Positions 16,496-24,593 are shown, numbered from the stretch's first letter. The stretch is 64,000 nt of DNA from Phycisphaerales bacterium (GCA_014238125.1 JABABS010000026.1:1-64000); one strand, 5' to 3'. Numbers and translations are program-made. Notes: a model not told the origin generated them from the sequence alone.

Positions 16496-17632
16496 ATGAC
16501 GGTAAAACAAGCAACAAATTTGAAAGCTATATGTGAACGTGATGCACTTGTCGAGGCAATGTCTCTGATAGCTGGTGTTGTTGCTACAAGAACCCCAACC
16601 CCTGCGTTGCAGTGTGTTCGGATTACCGGCCAGGATGGTCACCTAAAACTCGCCGCAACTGATGCTGAGGTGTCACTCACTCTCACGATTGACCGAGTCG
16701 ATCTTCAACAAGATGGAGACACACTTGTTCCCGCCGACAAGTTCTCGCAAATTGCCAAAAGTTGCGACGACCAAACAATCACGATTGCCAGCGATAGTGA
16801 ATCACTTCTGGTTAGGTCTTCAGACTCTCGATTCAAGGTTTTTGGTTTCCCAATTTCTGAATCACCAGAAATTCCAACATTTACCAGTGATGGCCCCGAC
16901 TTTACAATCGATGCTGCTCAGTTTCGCGGGATGATGGAACGAACTGTTTTTGCCGCAGCGTCTGATCACAGCAGATACGCAATCAACGGTGTATTAGTTG
17001 ATCGAACAGGAAAAACGCTACGGCTTGTTGCCACAAACGGACATCGCCTTGCGCTTGCAAGCGGTGTGTGTGATGGTGATAAAGAAAACCAACAATGCAT
17101 TGTTCCAACCAAAGCAATGGTACTTCTCCGGCGATTATTACACGACGAGGGCGTTGTCTCTGTAAAAGTTGATAGTGGTCGTGTTGTTTTTCACATCGAC
17201 GATGGAGCAAATAACACCGCAACCCTTTCGAGCAATCTGGTTGAGGGCACATTCCCACCATTTGAAGATGTAATTCCAAAAGATCTCGATCAAAAAGTTA
17301 CAATCAACACAGAAGGTCTCACTCGCGCGGTGCGTCGTGCACACTTGATGACCAATGAAGAATCTCGCGGTATTCGCCTCGTTTTTGATAACGATAAACT
17401 TGTGATTACAAGTCGCGCGCCAGAAACTGGTACGGCAGAAGTTGAAATACCAATCAGTGGTTTCACTGGCGAGAAAATGGAGATTGGATTCAACCCCGTG
17501 TACATCATTGATGCGCTCAAGGTTGTTGGGGCTGATGAAATTGTGATGGAACTCAAGCGATCTGATAAACCGGGCTTAATCAAAAGCGGTGGCAACTTCA
17601 CCTATGTCATCATGCCCGTAAGTTTGAAGTAA
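16496..17632 (+). CDS. dnaN: DNA polymerase III beta subunit (sliding clamp)
   Basis: 378 aa, normal length, three clamp domains in tandem. It encircles DNA and tethers polymerase III. Family features are the LVEAMSLIAGVVATRTPTPALQCVRITG start, ADKFSQIAKS, FRGMMERTVFAAASDHSRYAINGVLV, LRLVATNGHRLALASG, LVEGTFPPFEDVIPKDLDQKV, FNPVYIIDALKVVGADEIVMEL and the C-terminal FTYVIMPVSLK. AAGGA lies 8 nt before the ATG. dnaA and recF, frequent neighbours in other phyla, are not adjacent. Confidence 0.96.
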   Translation: MTVKQATNLKAICERDALVEAMSLIAGVVATRTPTPALQCVRITGQDGHLKLAATDAEVSLTLTIDRVDLQQDGDTLVPADKFSQIAKSCDDQTITIASDSESLLVRSSDSRFKVFGFPISESPEIPTFTSDGPDFTIDAAQFRGMMERTVFAAASDHSRYAINGVLVDRTGKTLRLVATNGHRLALASGVCDGDKENQQCIVPTKAMVLLRRLLHDEGVVSVKVDSGRVVFHIDDGANNTATLSSNLVEGTFPPFEDVIPKDLDQKVTINTEGLTRAVRRAHLMTNEESRGIRLVFDNDKLVITSRAPETGTAEVEIPISGFTGEKMEIGFNPVYIIDALKVVGADEIVMELKRSDKPGLIKSGGNFTYVIMPVSLK

Positions 17633-17656
17633 TACACTCTTTGGGGGCGAATTTGC

Positions 17657-18376
17657 TTACAGACCCATAACACCAGGACCACGGCGAGGTTTACGACGCC
17701 CTTGTTTCTTATCTTTTTCACCACCCTTGGCATATTTCACACCGCAGCCCCAAGGTTTTACATAGTTAGGCTTTACCTCTTCTCCGTTTTGTAACTGGGT
17801 CACTACGCGAACAATGTGGGTTTCAGTATCTACGCCTTCTTTCCCGCGGGGGTCATTACTAAGGGCACCTTGATAAACCAAAACACCTTCCACATCAATC
17901 ACGAATACATGTGGTGTAGTTTTAGCGCCGTATGTATGACCGACCTCGCCGTCATAATCAATCAACATTGGAGTTCCAACTTCAATGTCTTCAAAAAACT
18001 TTGTGCCTGTTTCTACAATTTCTTCTTGTGGTCTATTCGCAGCTGAATTTACTGCAAGATACACAACATCTACATCCATTTTTCCAAACCGTTCAATTAC
18101 ATTTGGAATCAAACCAGAGTTCCAAATTCGTTTGGAATAAGGACACGTATCATCAAACCACTCAAGTACGACTACCTTTCCTTCATACTCTTTTAATGTG
18201 TGTGTTGTTTCCCACTGATCAACTAAAGAAAACGCGGGTGCGGCCTCACCAACTTTCGCGACTACCTTGTCTCTATCTTTTTTTGGCGAATTACCGCCTA
18301 TACCTGCTGGTTGTGCAATAACAGTTGTAGCAACAAAAGTTGCTGCGAGTAGTGTTGTTGTAAAAATGTTTTTCAT
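17657..18376 (-). CDS. Exported thioredoxin-fold (AhpC/TSA, redoxin-like) protein
   Basis: 239 aa. The signal peptide is MKNIFTTTLLAATFVATTVIAQ. The redoxin core is VGEAAPAFSLVDQWETTHTLKEYEGKVVVLEWFDDTCPYSKRIW, with a CPYS site (one conserved Cys, no resolving CxxC partner), then YGAKTTPHVFVIDVEGVLVYQGAL. The tail from about residue 205 is basic and Gly-rich. It probably acts as a periplasmic thiol oxidoreductase or peroxidase-like protein. Its ATG overlaps the stop of the DsbD-N-like gene, so the two are likely partners. Confidence 0.82.
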   Translation of the reverse strand: MKNIFTTTLLAATFVATTVIAQPAGIGGNSPKKDRDKVVAKVGEAAPAFSLVDQWETTHTLKEYEGKVVVLEWFDDTCPYSKRIWNSGLIPNVIERFGKMDVDVVYLAVNSAANRPQEEIVETGTKFFEDIEVGTPMLIDYDGEVGHTYGAKTTPHVFVIDVEGVLVYQGALSNDPRGKEGVDTETHIVRVVTQLQNGEEVKPNYVKPWGCGVKYAKGGEKDKKQGRRKPRRGPGVMGL

Positions 18377-19242
18377 TGTTTTAGTCTTCTCTTAAAATAG
18401 GGTTTGGTTTCGCTGTCTACCATAATTGTAACGGTGTAACTGGGGTCTGCTGTGTTTCGACCAAACGTCAGCAATCCTGTAATTTCAAGTGGATTTCCGC
18501 CGGTGTTAATTGTATTGAGTGTAAGTGGAACGGAAAGCACAAATGCGTCGTTCGTAAAAATATATCTTTCGTTTTCAACAAAACGAACGCCTGGCTTTTC
18601 TATTCCCAAAAAACCAACATGATGTTCTGTTGAACTTCCAGATATTTTTAGTAGGTTTCCAACGAGCCGAACGCTGAAACTCTCAAGGTCTGCAAGAGAT
18701 TTTGGTAATAACAGTTGCCACCTATCTAGTGATTTGCTTTTTCGAAGAGGTCCCTCTTCCCACGCGCGAACCGAAACCGTAAGTGTAGTTTTGTTTTCAC
18801 CCTGTACACAACTTTTCTTACACGCAAGCCATGATGTTATCACTTGAAAATCGGCGCGTCCGTCGAGTGTTGAAGTTGGCGCGGTGACGGGAACAAAAAT
18901 CGCCGCCTGTTTTGTATAACCAAACGTCGTGCCCTCTACTGTTTTAAAAATTTCTGGTCTAGGAAAGATTGGTTGCCCGACCGTGTAGCCTTCGGGTGCG
19001 GATATTTGAATCTCGGTTGGGGCGCCACTGTCACCTGGGTTTTCCCAATATGTATGCCAGCCAGCGTCCGCTGTAATTGCAACGATAATATGGAATTCCT
19101 GAGCTGGGCCAATCCAACCCACGTCGGTTGAAACTTCCACGGATGCATGTCCCTTAATGCCCGCATCTTCTCCAAATGGCAGAAACAGCGGCGGGGGCGA
19201 TGCGTAGGTTGTAAACATTGTTGAAAGCAAAATTGCCAGCAT
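18373..19242 (-). CDS. Stand-alone DsbD N-terminal (alpha) domain-like protein
   Basis: 289 aa. It has a short signal-like N-terminus (MLAILLSTMFTTYAS). The body matches the N-terminal domain family of DsbD/ScsB: FHIIVAITADAGWHTYWENPGDSGAPTEIQISAPEGY, PEIFKTVEGTTFGYTKQAAIFVPV and the Cys pair in SWLACKKSCVQGENKTTL. The membrane-spanning beta domain and C-terminal thioredoxin domain of full DsbD are absent. The downstream overlapping redoxin gene might supply the thioredoxin part (inference). GAGGAG lies 8 nt before the start. Confidence 0.83.
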   Translation of the reverse strand: MLAILLSTMFTTYASPPPLFLPFGEDAGIKGHASVEVSTDVGWIGPAQEFHIIVAITADAGWHTYWENPGDSGAPTEIQISAPEGYTVGQPIFPRPEIFKTVEGTTFGYTKQAAIFVPVTAPTSTLDGRADFQVITSWLACKKSCVQGENKTTLTVSVRAWEEGPLRKSKSLDRWQLLLPKSLADLESFSVRLVGNLLKISGSSTEHHVGFLGIEKPGVRFVENERYIFTNDAFVLSVPLTLNTINTGGNPLEITGLLTFGRNTADPSYTVTIMVDSETKPYFKRRLKQ

Positions 19243-19304
19243 GCATAAAACTCCTCTGTGTTACACCTTACAACGAGCGAGAGAGTGGTGTATTCTGCCA
19301 ATTA

Positions 19305-19736
19305 ATGCTTCGCCTTATTGCTTTTTTTACTGGTCTAACTGCCTCCCTATTATTATGTGGTTGTAATACTGGAATTAGCGACAAAAACCTTGTTTATGTA
19401 GGTTCGGATGAAGCCGAGAGCCTTTTACAACAAGGTGACACTTCAATTTTTGGTACTGAGGGCGCAACCATCTTGGTAGATCCTCGGATTCCGTGGCAAT
19501 ATAGTCAGGGGCATATTCCAGGAGCACTGAGTTTGCCCCTCGAAAGTTTGTTTTTTGACGCTTGGAAGCTTGATAATGCCGGAATTATTATTGTTTCTGG
19601 TGAATCTTGGAATGACTCTGTTGCAATTGCAATGAGCAAGGATTTGCTCAAAAAGGGCTTTAAAGACGTCCGCACCCTTAAAGGGGGGCTGACCTCGTGG
19701 ACCGAGAGTGGTCGCGATATTGAAAAAGGGCTGTAG
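19305..19736 (+). CDS. Rhodanese-domain lipoprotein lacking the catalytic Cys
   Basis: 143 aa, started at MLRLIAFFTGLTASLLLCGC, which gives a clean lipoprotein signal; the track start adds 29 upstream residues. The rhodanese fold is seen in ILVDPRIPWQYSQGHIPGALSLPL and VRTLKGGLTSWTESG. The active-site loop reads IIIVSGESWNDSVAIA, with no Cys where YCxxGxRS is usual, so sulfurtransferase activity is unlikely. It may be a binding or phosphatase-like-fold remnant. It is divergent from the DsbD-N-like gene, which may share an envelope thiol theme. Confidence 0.8.
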   Translation: MLRLIAFFTGLTASLLLCGCNTGISDKNLVYVGSDEAESLLQQGDTSIFGTEGATILVDPRIPWQYSQGHIPGALSLPLESLFFDAWKLDNAGIIIVSGESWNDSVAIAMSKDLLKKGFKDVRTLKGGLTSWTESGRDIEKGL

Positions 19737-19870
19737 AGTAAGTATTTACTACTTGCTTTGAGGGGAAACGAGGGGTATTCTTGAACAATGCTATTTAGTG
19801 AAAAGTCCTTATCGGACACCTTTTGCAACCATTTACAGATGTTTTACGAATAGTAAAGTCGAATGCCGAC

Positions 19871-19904
19871 TGGTGTAGCGGCAGAAATCTCTATTTCTAC
19901 ACCA
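19871..19904 (+). promoter_or_regulatory. Imperfect hairpin in the leader of the sugar dehydrogenase gene
   Basis: TGGTGT-ag-cggc-AGAAAT-ctct-ATTTCT-ACACCA: an outer 6-bp and an inner 6-bp stem separated by a one-sided bulge, 44 bases before the start codon. No T-run follows, so a 5'-UTR structure or operator is more likely than a terminator. The rest of the 211-bp gap shows nothing else clear. Confidence 0.4.
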
Positions 19905-19947
19905 ACTCAATATATGACCACAAAAGAGGTCAAAACAGGAGAGACCA

Positions 19948-21501
19948 ATGTTCGCACGTACAATCTTAACCACATCCCTTGTTGGACTTTGCATCATTGG
20001 TGCTGGTATGGCAACAAAACCAAAAGCACACACAGGGCAAGATCCTGTGCTAAACCCAACTCTGTCACATACTGGACAAGACCCTGCACCCGTTCGTGCG
20101 ATGGGATCAACCGCGCTCACAACTACACGGCTCATCACTGGGTTAGCGAGACCTGTGCAAGTTGTTGCTGCACCAAATGATTTTGATCGTATTTTTATTG
20201 TTGAACAGCGATCTGGTTCAACGGGTCGAATTCGAATTTATAATCTAGACTCAGGTACGCTGAATTCAACCGCATTTTTAAGTCTCAGCGTAAGCACGAG
20301 TTCGGAGCAGGGATTACTTGGTCTTGCGTTTCATCCAAACTACGCACAAAATGGTTACTTCTATGTGAACTACACGGCCACCAATGGTGACACGATCATC
20401 AAGCGATATTCTGTTTCTTCAGACCCCGATGTCGCAAACAGTGGTAGTGGATATACCATTCTTACAATTGACCAACCATATACGAACCACAATGGTGGCT
20501 GGCTAGGGTTTGGTCCCGATGATGGATACTTGTACATTGGTACTGGAGATGGTGGGAGCGGTGGCGATCCGGGCAACCGGGCCCAAGATATTACAAACCA
20601 AAAACTTGGAAAAATGCTACGAATTAATGTCGATGGCGGCTCTCCTTATTCTATTCCTGCCGACAACCCATTTGTTGGCATCACTGGTGATGATGAAATT
20701 TGGGCGTATGGCCTACGAAACCCTTGGCGATGTAGTTTTGACAGCGAAACAGGTGATTTGTGGATGGGCGATGTTGGCCAATATGATTATGAAGAAATTA
20801 CTTTTCAGCCAAGCTCGAGTACAGGTGGTGAAAATTATGGATGGCGTTGTTATGAGGGAAATCATTCATACAACACAAGCGGTTGCAGCCCTCAAAACAC
20901 AATGACATTTCCAGTCTGGGAATATTCTCACTCATCTGGTTGTTCAATTACTGGTGGTGAAATTTATCGCGGCACAGCAATTCCAAGTTTAGATGGTACA
21001 TATTTCTTCGGTGATTATTGTTACAACACAATTTGGTCATTCCGGTATGACGGTTCTACGGTGTACGATTATCAAAATCGCACAAGTGAGTTAGCACCAG
21101 ATGCCGGTTCCATTGGATCCATCTCTGGTTTTGGTCGAGATGCTGCTGGTGAAATTTACATTTGCGACCTTGGTGGTGAAGTATTTAAAATTGTTGCATT
21201 GCCTGCATCAGGTGCGTGTTGTATTGGTACAGATGGCGCTTGTGCAAACATATATGAAGAGAATTGCAACAATGGTGGTGGTACGTGGCTAGGTCCAGAT
21301 ACTGATTGTGCAAACGGGGGTTGCGAACCAAACAACTGCCCACAAGATATCGATGGTGATGGAAGTGTCGGAGTCACCGATCTCTTATCGCTGATTGATG
21401 CTTTTGGCCCGTGTCCTGGCTGTGCTTCTGATACCAATGGCGATGGTGTTGTTGATGTCACTGACATTCTCGACGTTGTAGGTGCTTGGGGGCCGTGTTA
21501 A
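19948..21501 (+). CDS. Secreted PQQ-type glucose/sorbosone dehydrogenase-like beta-propeller with GACC module and dockerin repeats
   Basis: 517 aa. A signal peptide (residues about 1-22) is followed by a linker with a short repeat (HTGQDP twice). The propeller at about 55-415 is of the GSDH/soluble aldose sugar dehydrogenase type: RPVQVVAAPNDFDRIFIVEQ, EQGLLGLAFHPNYAQNGYFYVNYT, LYIGTGDGGSGGDPGNRAQD, GKMLRINVDGG, WAYGLRNPWRCSFD, GENYGWRCYEG. It then has a Cys-rich module GACCIGTDGACANIYEENC, and two Ca-binding dockerin-like repeats (DIDGDGSVGVTDLLSL and DTNGDGVVDVTDILDV), each ending in GPC. AGGAGA precedes the ATG. It probably oxidises sugars outside the cell or at the surface; the substrate is unknown. 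Confidence 0.88.
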   Translation: MFARTILTTSLVGLCIIGAGMATKPKAHTGQDPVLNPTLSHTGQDPAPVRAMGSTALTTTRLITGLARPVQVVAAPNDFDRIFIVEQRSGSTGRIRIYNLDSGTLNSTAFLSLSVSTSSEQGLLGLAFHPNYAQNGYFYVNYTATNGDTIIKRYSVSSDPDVANSGSGYTILTIDQPYTNHNGGWLGFGPDDGYLYIGTGDGGSGGDPGNRAQDITNQKLGKMLRINVDGGSPYSIPADNPFVGITGDDEIWAYGLRNPWRCSFDSETGDLWMGDVGQYDYEEITFQPSSSTGGENYGWRCYEGNHSYNTSGCSPQNTMTFPVWEYSHSSGCSITGGEIYRGTAIPSLDGTYFFGDYCYNTIWSFRYDGSTVYDYQNRTSELAPDAGSIGSISGFGRDAAGEIYICDLGGEVFKIVALPASGACCIGTDGACANIYEENCNNGGGTWLGPDTDCANGGCEPNNCPQDIDGDGSVGVTDLLSLIDAFGPCPGCASDTNGDGVVDVTDILDVVGAWGPC

Positions 21502-21616
21502 TAATTAACGCATAATTGCCCTCGTTTGGTTTTGGGGGACCCCAAACCCCAACTTGCCACAGTGGGGCAAAGCTAGGTCACCGATACTGCTGTTCCTTCC
21601 TCTGCTAGGAGTCTGA

Positions 21617-21625
21617 TGATATAAT
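21617..21625 (+). promoter_or_regulatory. Extended -10 promoter candidate (TGATATAAT)
   Basis: A perfect TATAAT preceded by TG at the extended position, about 50 bases before tRNA-Ile. The hexamer 17 bases upstream (TTCCTC) is a poor -35. It could drive the tRNA, although a terminator-like hairpin lies between them. Confidence 0.45.
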
Positions 21626-21628
21626 CCG

Positions 21629-21663
21629 CGGTCGCAACATTCGTTGCGACCGTGTTTCTTTTT
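21629..21663 (+). terminator. Strong Rho-independent terminator just upstream of tRNA-Ile
   Basis: CGGTCGCAAC-ATTC-GTTGCGACCG is a perfect 10-bp stem with a 4-nt loop, followed by TGTTTCTTTTT. It would end transcription from the sugar dehydrogenase side. The 127 bases between that gene and the hairpin contain further inverted repeats (TTGGGGGACCCCAA-like, and TTGCC...GGCAA), so a small RNA ending here is possible. Confidence 0.8.
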
Positions 21664-21674
21664 AGAGATACATG

Positions 21675-21748
21675 GGGCTAGTAGCTCAGCTGGCTAGAGC
21701 GCACCCCTGATAAGGGTGAGGTCGGTGGTTCGAGTCCACTCTGGCCCA
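21675..21748 (+). tRNA. tRNA-Ile (GAT anticodon)
   Basis: 74 nt with a full cloverleaf. The acceptor GGGCTAG pairs with CTGGCCC, and the D-arm is GCTC...GAGC. The anticodon arm CACCC-CTGATAA-GGGTG gives anticodon GAT, and the T-arm is GGTGG-TTCGAGT-CCACT. The discriminator is A, and CCA is not encoded (ATT follows). It is not inside an rRNA operon in this window, although Ile-GAT tRNAs often are. Confidence 0.97.
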
Positions 21749-21754
21749 TTCCGG

Positions 21755-21790
21755 TACAACCTCCTGTTCATGCGGGGGGTTGTATCTTTA
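21755..21790 (+). terminator. Probable terminator after tRNA-Ile
   Basis: TACAACCTCC pairs with GGGGGTTGTA (10 bp, one T-G) around a 10-nt loop, followed by a weak T-tract (TCTTTA). It begins 7 nt after the tRNA. The rest of the gap up to 21927 holds nothing I can name. Confidence 0.5.
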
Positions 21791-21927
21791 CACCCTCTAC
21801 ACTTGCAAGTAGTGTTTCATTGCCACGGCTGTTGTGTTGCCTAGCCATGCCCTTCACCACTTGAATGCGAACCGCAATAGGTATTAACCTGAATAAGAAT
21901 ACATTCAGTCGTGCTGAATTGCACATC

Positions 21928-22650
21928 TCATCCCCCCGTGAGCAGGTCTGAAATTCGCCCGGGTGTGAGAAATGGATCGACGGCCCAGTCAACAAGGTTG
22001 TGCAGGATGTAGGCCCAAAGAATCCACTGGGTCTTCCACGTGATCCATGCAAAAGGAAGCGCCAACACGAAGAACCCGACCGAAATCCACCCGACATACT
22101 GCGTATGCCCCAGTGTGAAAAACAGGCTCGTCAGCAGGATCGCATACCACGGCTTTCCCGAAAACCGGATCAGCATGCCAAGCATGAAGCCCCGGAACCA
22201 GATTTCCTCGTAGGCATTCGAAATGAGATTGCCCACCATGTCTCCGGGATACAGGGCATACTCCAGATTCCCCCACCGTGTTCCGAGGATGATCGCAACT
22301 TCGCACACCGCCACCAACAGCGTAATCACCAATGCTTTCTGAATCGACCAAGCCGAACGCCCAGGAAGCAGGAAGACCTGCCGAGCACTGCACCGAAACA
22401 CGCCGAAAGCAACCACTCCATACAACAGTGCACCAATGGCTGTCCAGTAGGCCAGAACGTGGTACAGGAAAAGCCCCGTCTGATCAGGGCTGATTTGCTG
22501 GTTAATCCAGGCTCCGATTCCACTCGCAGTACCGATGAATTCGCTACGGGCGAAGTACAGAATCACGACTACAATCGTAATGCCGACAAGTCCAACCTTC
22601 GTATTTCGCGATTCGCTACCATTGTTCAACGCTGTGGTCATGGACCCCAT
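21928..22650 (-). CDS. CPBP-family intramembrane glutamic protease (Rce1/Abi-like)
   Basis: 240 aa with about seven hydrophobic segments. CPBP motifs are present: NAYEEIWFRGFMLGMLI (EExxxR), FFTLGHTQYVGW and YILHNLVDWAVDP (HNxxxD-like). Members include prenyl-protein CAAX endopeptidase and bacteriocin-immunity proteins; the substrate here is unknown. Base composition differs from the neighbours: two 60-nt lines I counted in the gene gave 33 and 32 G+C, whereas much of the window is clearly AT-richer. It sits beside a tRNA gene. Together these suggest acquisition by transfer, though no integrase or repeat is visible. Confidence 0.85.
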   Translation of the reverse strand: MGSMTTALNNGSESRNTKVGLVGITIVVVILYFARSEFIGTASGIGAWINQQISPDQTGLFLYHVLAYWTAIGALLYGVVAFGVFRCSARQVFLLPGRSAWSIQKALVITLLVAVCEVAIILGTRWGNLEYALYPGDMVGNLISNAYEEIWFRGFMLGMLIRFSGKPWYAILLTSLFFTLGHTQYVGWISVGFFVLALPFAWITWKTQWILWAYILHNLVDWAVDPFLTPGRISDLLTGG

Positions 22651-22766
22651 CTTACTTCTTATGTGAAAAGTCTGTTCCCAACCACACTGAGCAGTGTTGT
22701 TGGAGTTCGGTGTGCAGTAACCTTTTGACCAACGATATATTATTGGGGCGTTCGTGGTAAGAAAAA

Positions 22767-23552
22767 CTATTTCCCAAGCGCCGCTTCATGCGCAACCGTA
22801 TTCTCGTAGTACATCATCGCTCTGGGCATCCACCCTTGGATATTGCTTATTCGAGTTGATGATGCAGGATGCGTAGACAAAAATTCAGCGGGTGCTTTCT
22901 TACCCTCCTTGCCCATTCTTTGCCAAAGCGGAATTGCTTCGCGTGGGTCGTATCCGGCATCGGCCGCTATATACAAACCAATCTGGTCGGCTTCAGTTTC
23001 TTGCGTTCTGGAAAACGGTAGGGCAATGCCAATGCCATACGCACCAAGAACAATTGCTTGATCACGTTTGTTCATTTCGCTCATAGCAACTCCCGCAATA
23101 ATTGATGTTGCCATTGCACGGCTTGATCGCTCTGCGCCATGCCTTGCAATGACGTGCGCTACTTCATGCGCCATCACAATTGCAAGGGCATCTTCGTTTT
23201 TAGTTACAGGCAGAATTCCGGTATACACACCGCACTTTCCACCGGGAAGTGCCCATGCGTTCGCGGTGTCTTTGTCCTTGATGAGTGCAAATTTCCATTG
23301 ATACCCACGAACTAATTCTGGATACCGCCGGTTTGCGGCAATGGCAACTTTTTCGCCAACCCTCTGAACCATTTCATAATCAACTCCCGAGGTTACTGTT
23401 TTTTCTTCTTTAAGGATTTCAGCAAACGCCTCCTGTCCAAGTTTCATTTCTTGAGAGGGAGACATCGCAATAAATTGGGATCGACCAGTCTCTGGAGCAG
23501 ATGAACAACCAATAGAAACCAGCACGATAAATAGAAGGGTGTATTTGTACAT
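22767..23552 (-). CDS. M48-family zinc metalloprotease lipoprotein (LoiP/YcaL/BepA-like)
   Basis: 261 aa from MYKYTLLFIVLVSIGCSS, a lipoprotein signal with lipobox SIGC. The track ORF adds 88 upstream residues overlapping mdh and is not credible. The family start TGRSQFIAMSPSQEMKLGQEAFAEIL is followed by KDTANAWALPGGKCGVYTGIL, the zinc motif MAHEVAHVIARHGAER and the third-ligand region RTQETEADQIGLYIAADAGYDP, then FLSTHPASSTRISNI. It probably does outer-membrane protein quality control. It is divergent from mdh. Confidence 0.93.
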   Translation of the reverse strand: MYKYTLLFIVLVSIGCSSAPETGRSQFIAMSPSQEMKLGQEAFAEILKEEKTVTSGVDYEMVQRVGEKVAIAANRRYPELVRGYQWKFALIKDKDTANAWALPGGKCGVYTGILPVTKNEDALAIVMAHEVAHVIARHGAERSSRAMATSIIAGVAMSEMNKRDQAIVLGAYGIGIALPFSRTQETEADQIGLYIAADAGYDPREAIPLWQRMGKEGKKAPAEFLSTHPASSTRISNIQGWMPRAMMYYENTVAHEAALGK

Positions 23553-23631
23553 GCGAACAGGGTAACGACCGTAGGTTCGGGTATAATGCCTCGTTTCTAC
23601 ACAAAACCAACCAGGATGAGGTTTAACAACT

Positions 23632-24582
23632 ATGCAACGAGCAAAAATTAGCGTTATTGGTGCAGGAAATGTGGGAGCATCATGTGCTGTCTGGGCTGCT
23701 TCGAAAGAACTCGGCGACGTTGTCCTTGTTGACATTCCAGATGCGGTTGGTGTTGCACAAGGCAAAGCACTTGACCTTTTCTGCGCAAGCCCGATGGAAC
23801 GCTTTGATGCGAACATTACAGGTACTTGTGATTACAAAGATGTTGAAGGAAGCGACGTTGTTATCGTTACCGCGGGTATTCCTCGCAAGCCCGGCATGAG
23901 CCGCGACGATCTCATTGCAACAAACGTTAAAATTGTAAAATCGGTTTCCGAACAAGTTGCTGCTGCTGCACCCGATGCTGTGATGATTATTGTTTCAAAT
24001 CCACTCGATGCAATGGTCTACACAGCATGGAAAGCTTCCGGCTTCCCAACCAACCGAATCGTTGGACAGGCGGGGTGTTTAGATGTTGCAAGGTTCCGCG
24101 CGTTCCTTGCAATGGAACTTTATGTTTCCGTTGAAGATATTCAAGCACTCTTACTTGGTGGTCACGGCGACGACATGGTGCCACTGCCAAGGTATACGTC
24201 TGTACACGGCATACCCGTCTCACAACTTCTTCCAGAAGAAACAATCAACGCGTGTGTTGAACGCGCAAAAGCGGGTGGTGGTGAAATTGTAAAAATGATG
24301 GGTACAAGTGCGTATTACGCTCCTGCAAGTGGCAGCGTGCAAATGGCCGAAGCGATCATCAAAGATAAAAAACGGATCTTGCCATGTGCTGCATATTGCG
24401 ATGGAGAGTTTGGCATCGACGGTTTATTCGTTGGTGTTCCTTGTGTCCTTGGTAAGAATGGCGTTGAACGTGTCGTTCAAATCGAACTTGACGAATCCGA
24501 ACAAGCAATGATGGATGAATCTGCTTCGCATGTTGCTGACCTTGTCAATACAGTGAAAACAACATTCCCAGAATTAGCATAA
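23632..24582 (+). CDS. mdh: Malate dehydrogenase
   Basis: 316 aa, LDH-like MDH type. It oxidises malate to oxaloacetate with NAD. The NAD fold is ISVIGAGNVGASCAVWAA with an Asp in VLVDIPD, which indicates NAD preference. The substrate Arg loop is GIPRKPGMSRDDLI, followed by VSNPLDAMVYTAWKASGFP, the catalytic His in LLGGHGDDMVPLPRYTSV and YYAPASGSVQMAEAI. The GQAGCLDVARFRAF segment has Cys where GVLD is common. It is followed by a strong terminator shared with convergent gap. Confidence 0.95.
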   Translation: MQRAKISVIGAGNVGASCAVWAASKELGDVVLVDIPDAVGVAQGKALDLFCASPMERFDANITGTCDYKDVEGSDVVIVTAGIPRKPGMSRDDLIATNVKIVKSVSEQVAAAAPDAVMIIVSNPLDAMVYTAWKASGFPTNRIVGQAGCLDVARFRAFLAMELYVSVEDIQALLLGGHGDDMVPLPRYTSVHGIPVSQLLPEETINACVERAKAGGGEIVKMMGTSAYYAPASGSVQMAEAIIKDKKRILPCAAYCDGEFGIDGLFVGVPCVLGKNGVERVVQIELDESEQAMMDESASHVADLVNTVKTTFPELA

Positions 24583-24593
24583 AAAAACACTAT

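Noticed and set aside
21501-21630. SRP (4.5S) RNA on the reverse strand, because of GGAAGGAACAGCAG
   Set aside because: The 5' strand needed to close the GGAA tip (AGGUCC-like) is absent; the tetraloop would be closed by A-G. I keep the region only as a possible structured RNA.
21768-22097. 109-aa minus-strand ORF after tRNA-Ile
   Set aside because: Most of it overlaps the well-supported CPBP gene in another frame, and the composition is that of a shadow ORF.
22000-22728. 242-aa plus-strand ORF opposite the CPBP gene
   Set aside because: Antisense shadow in a GC-richer stretch; Pro/Arg/Gln-rich and without family motifs.
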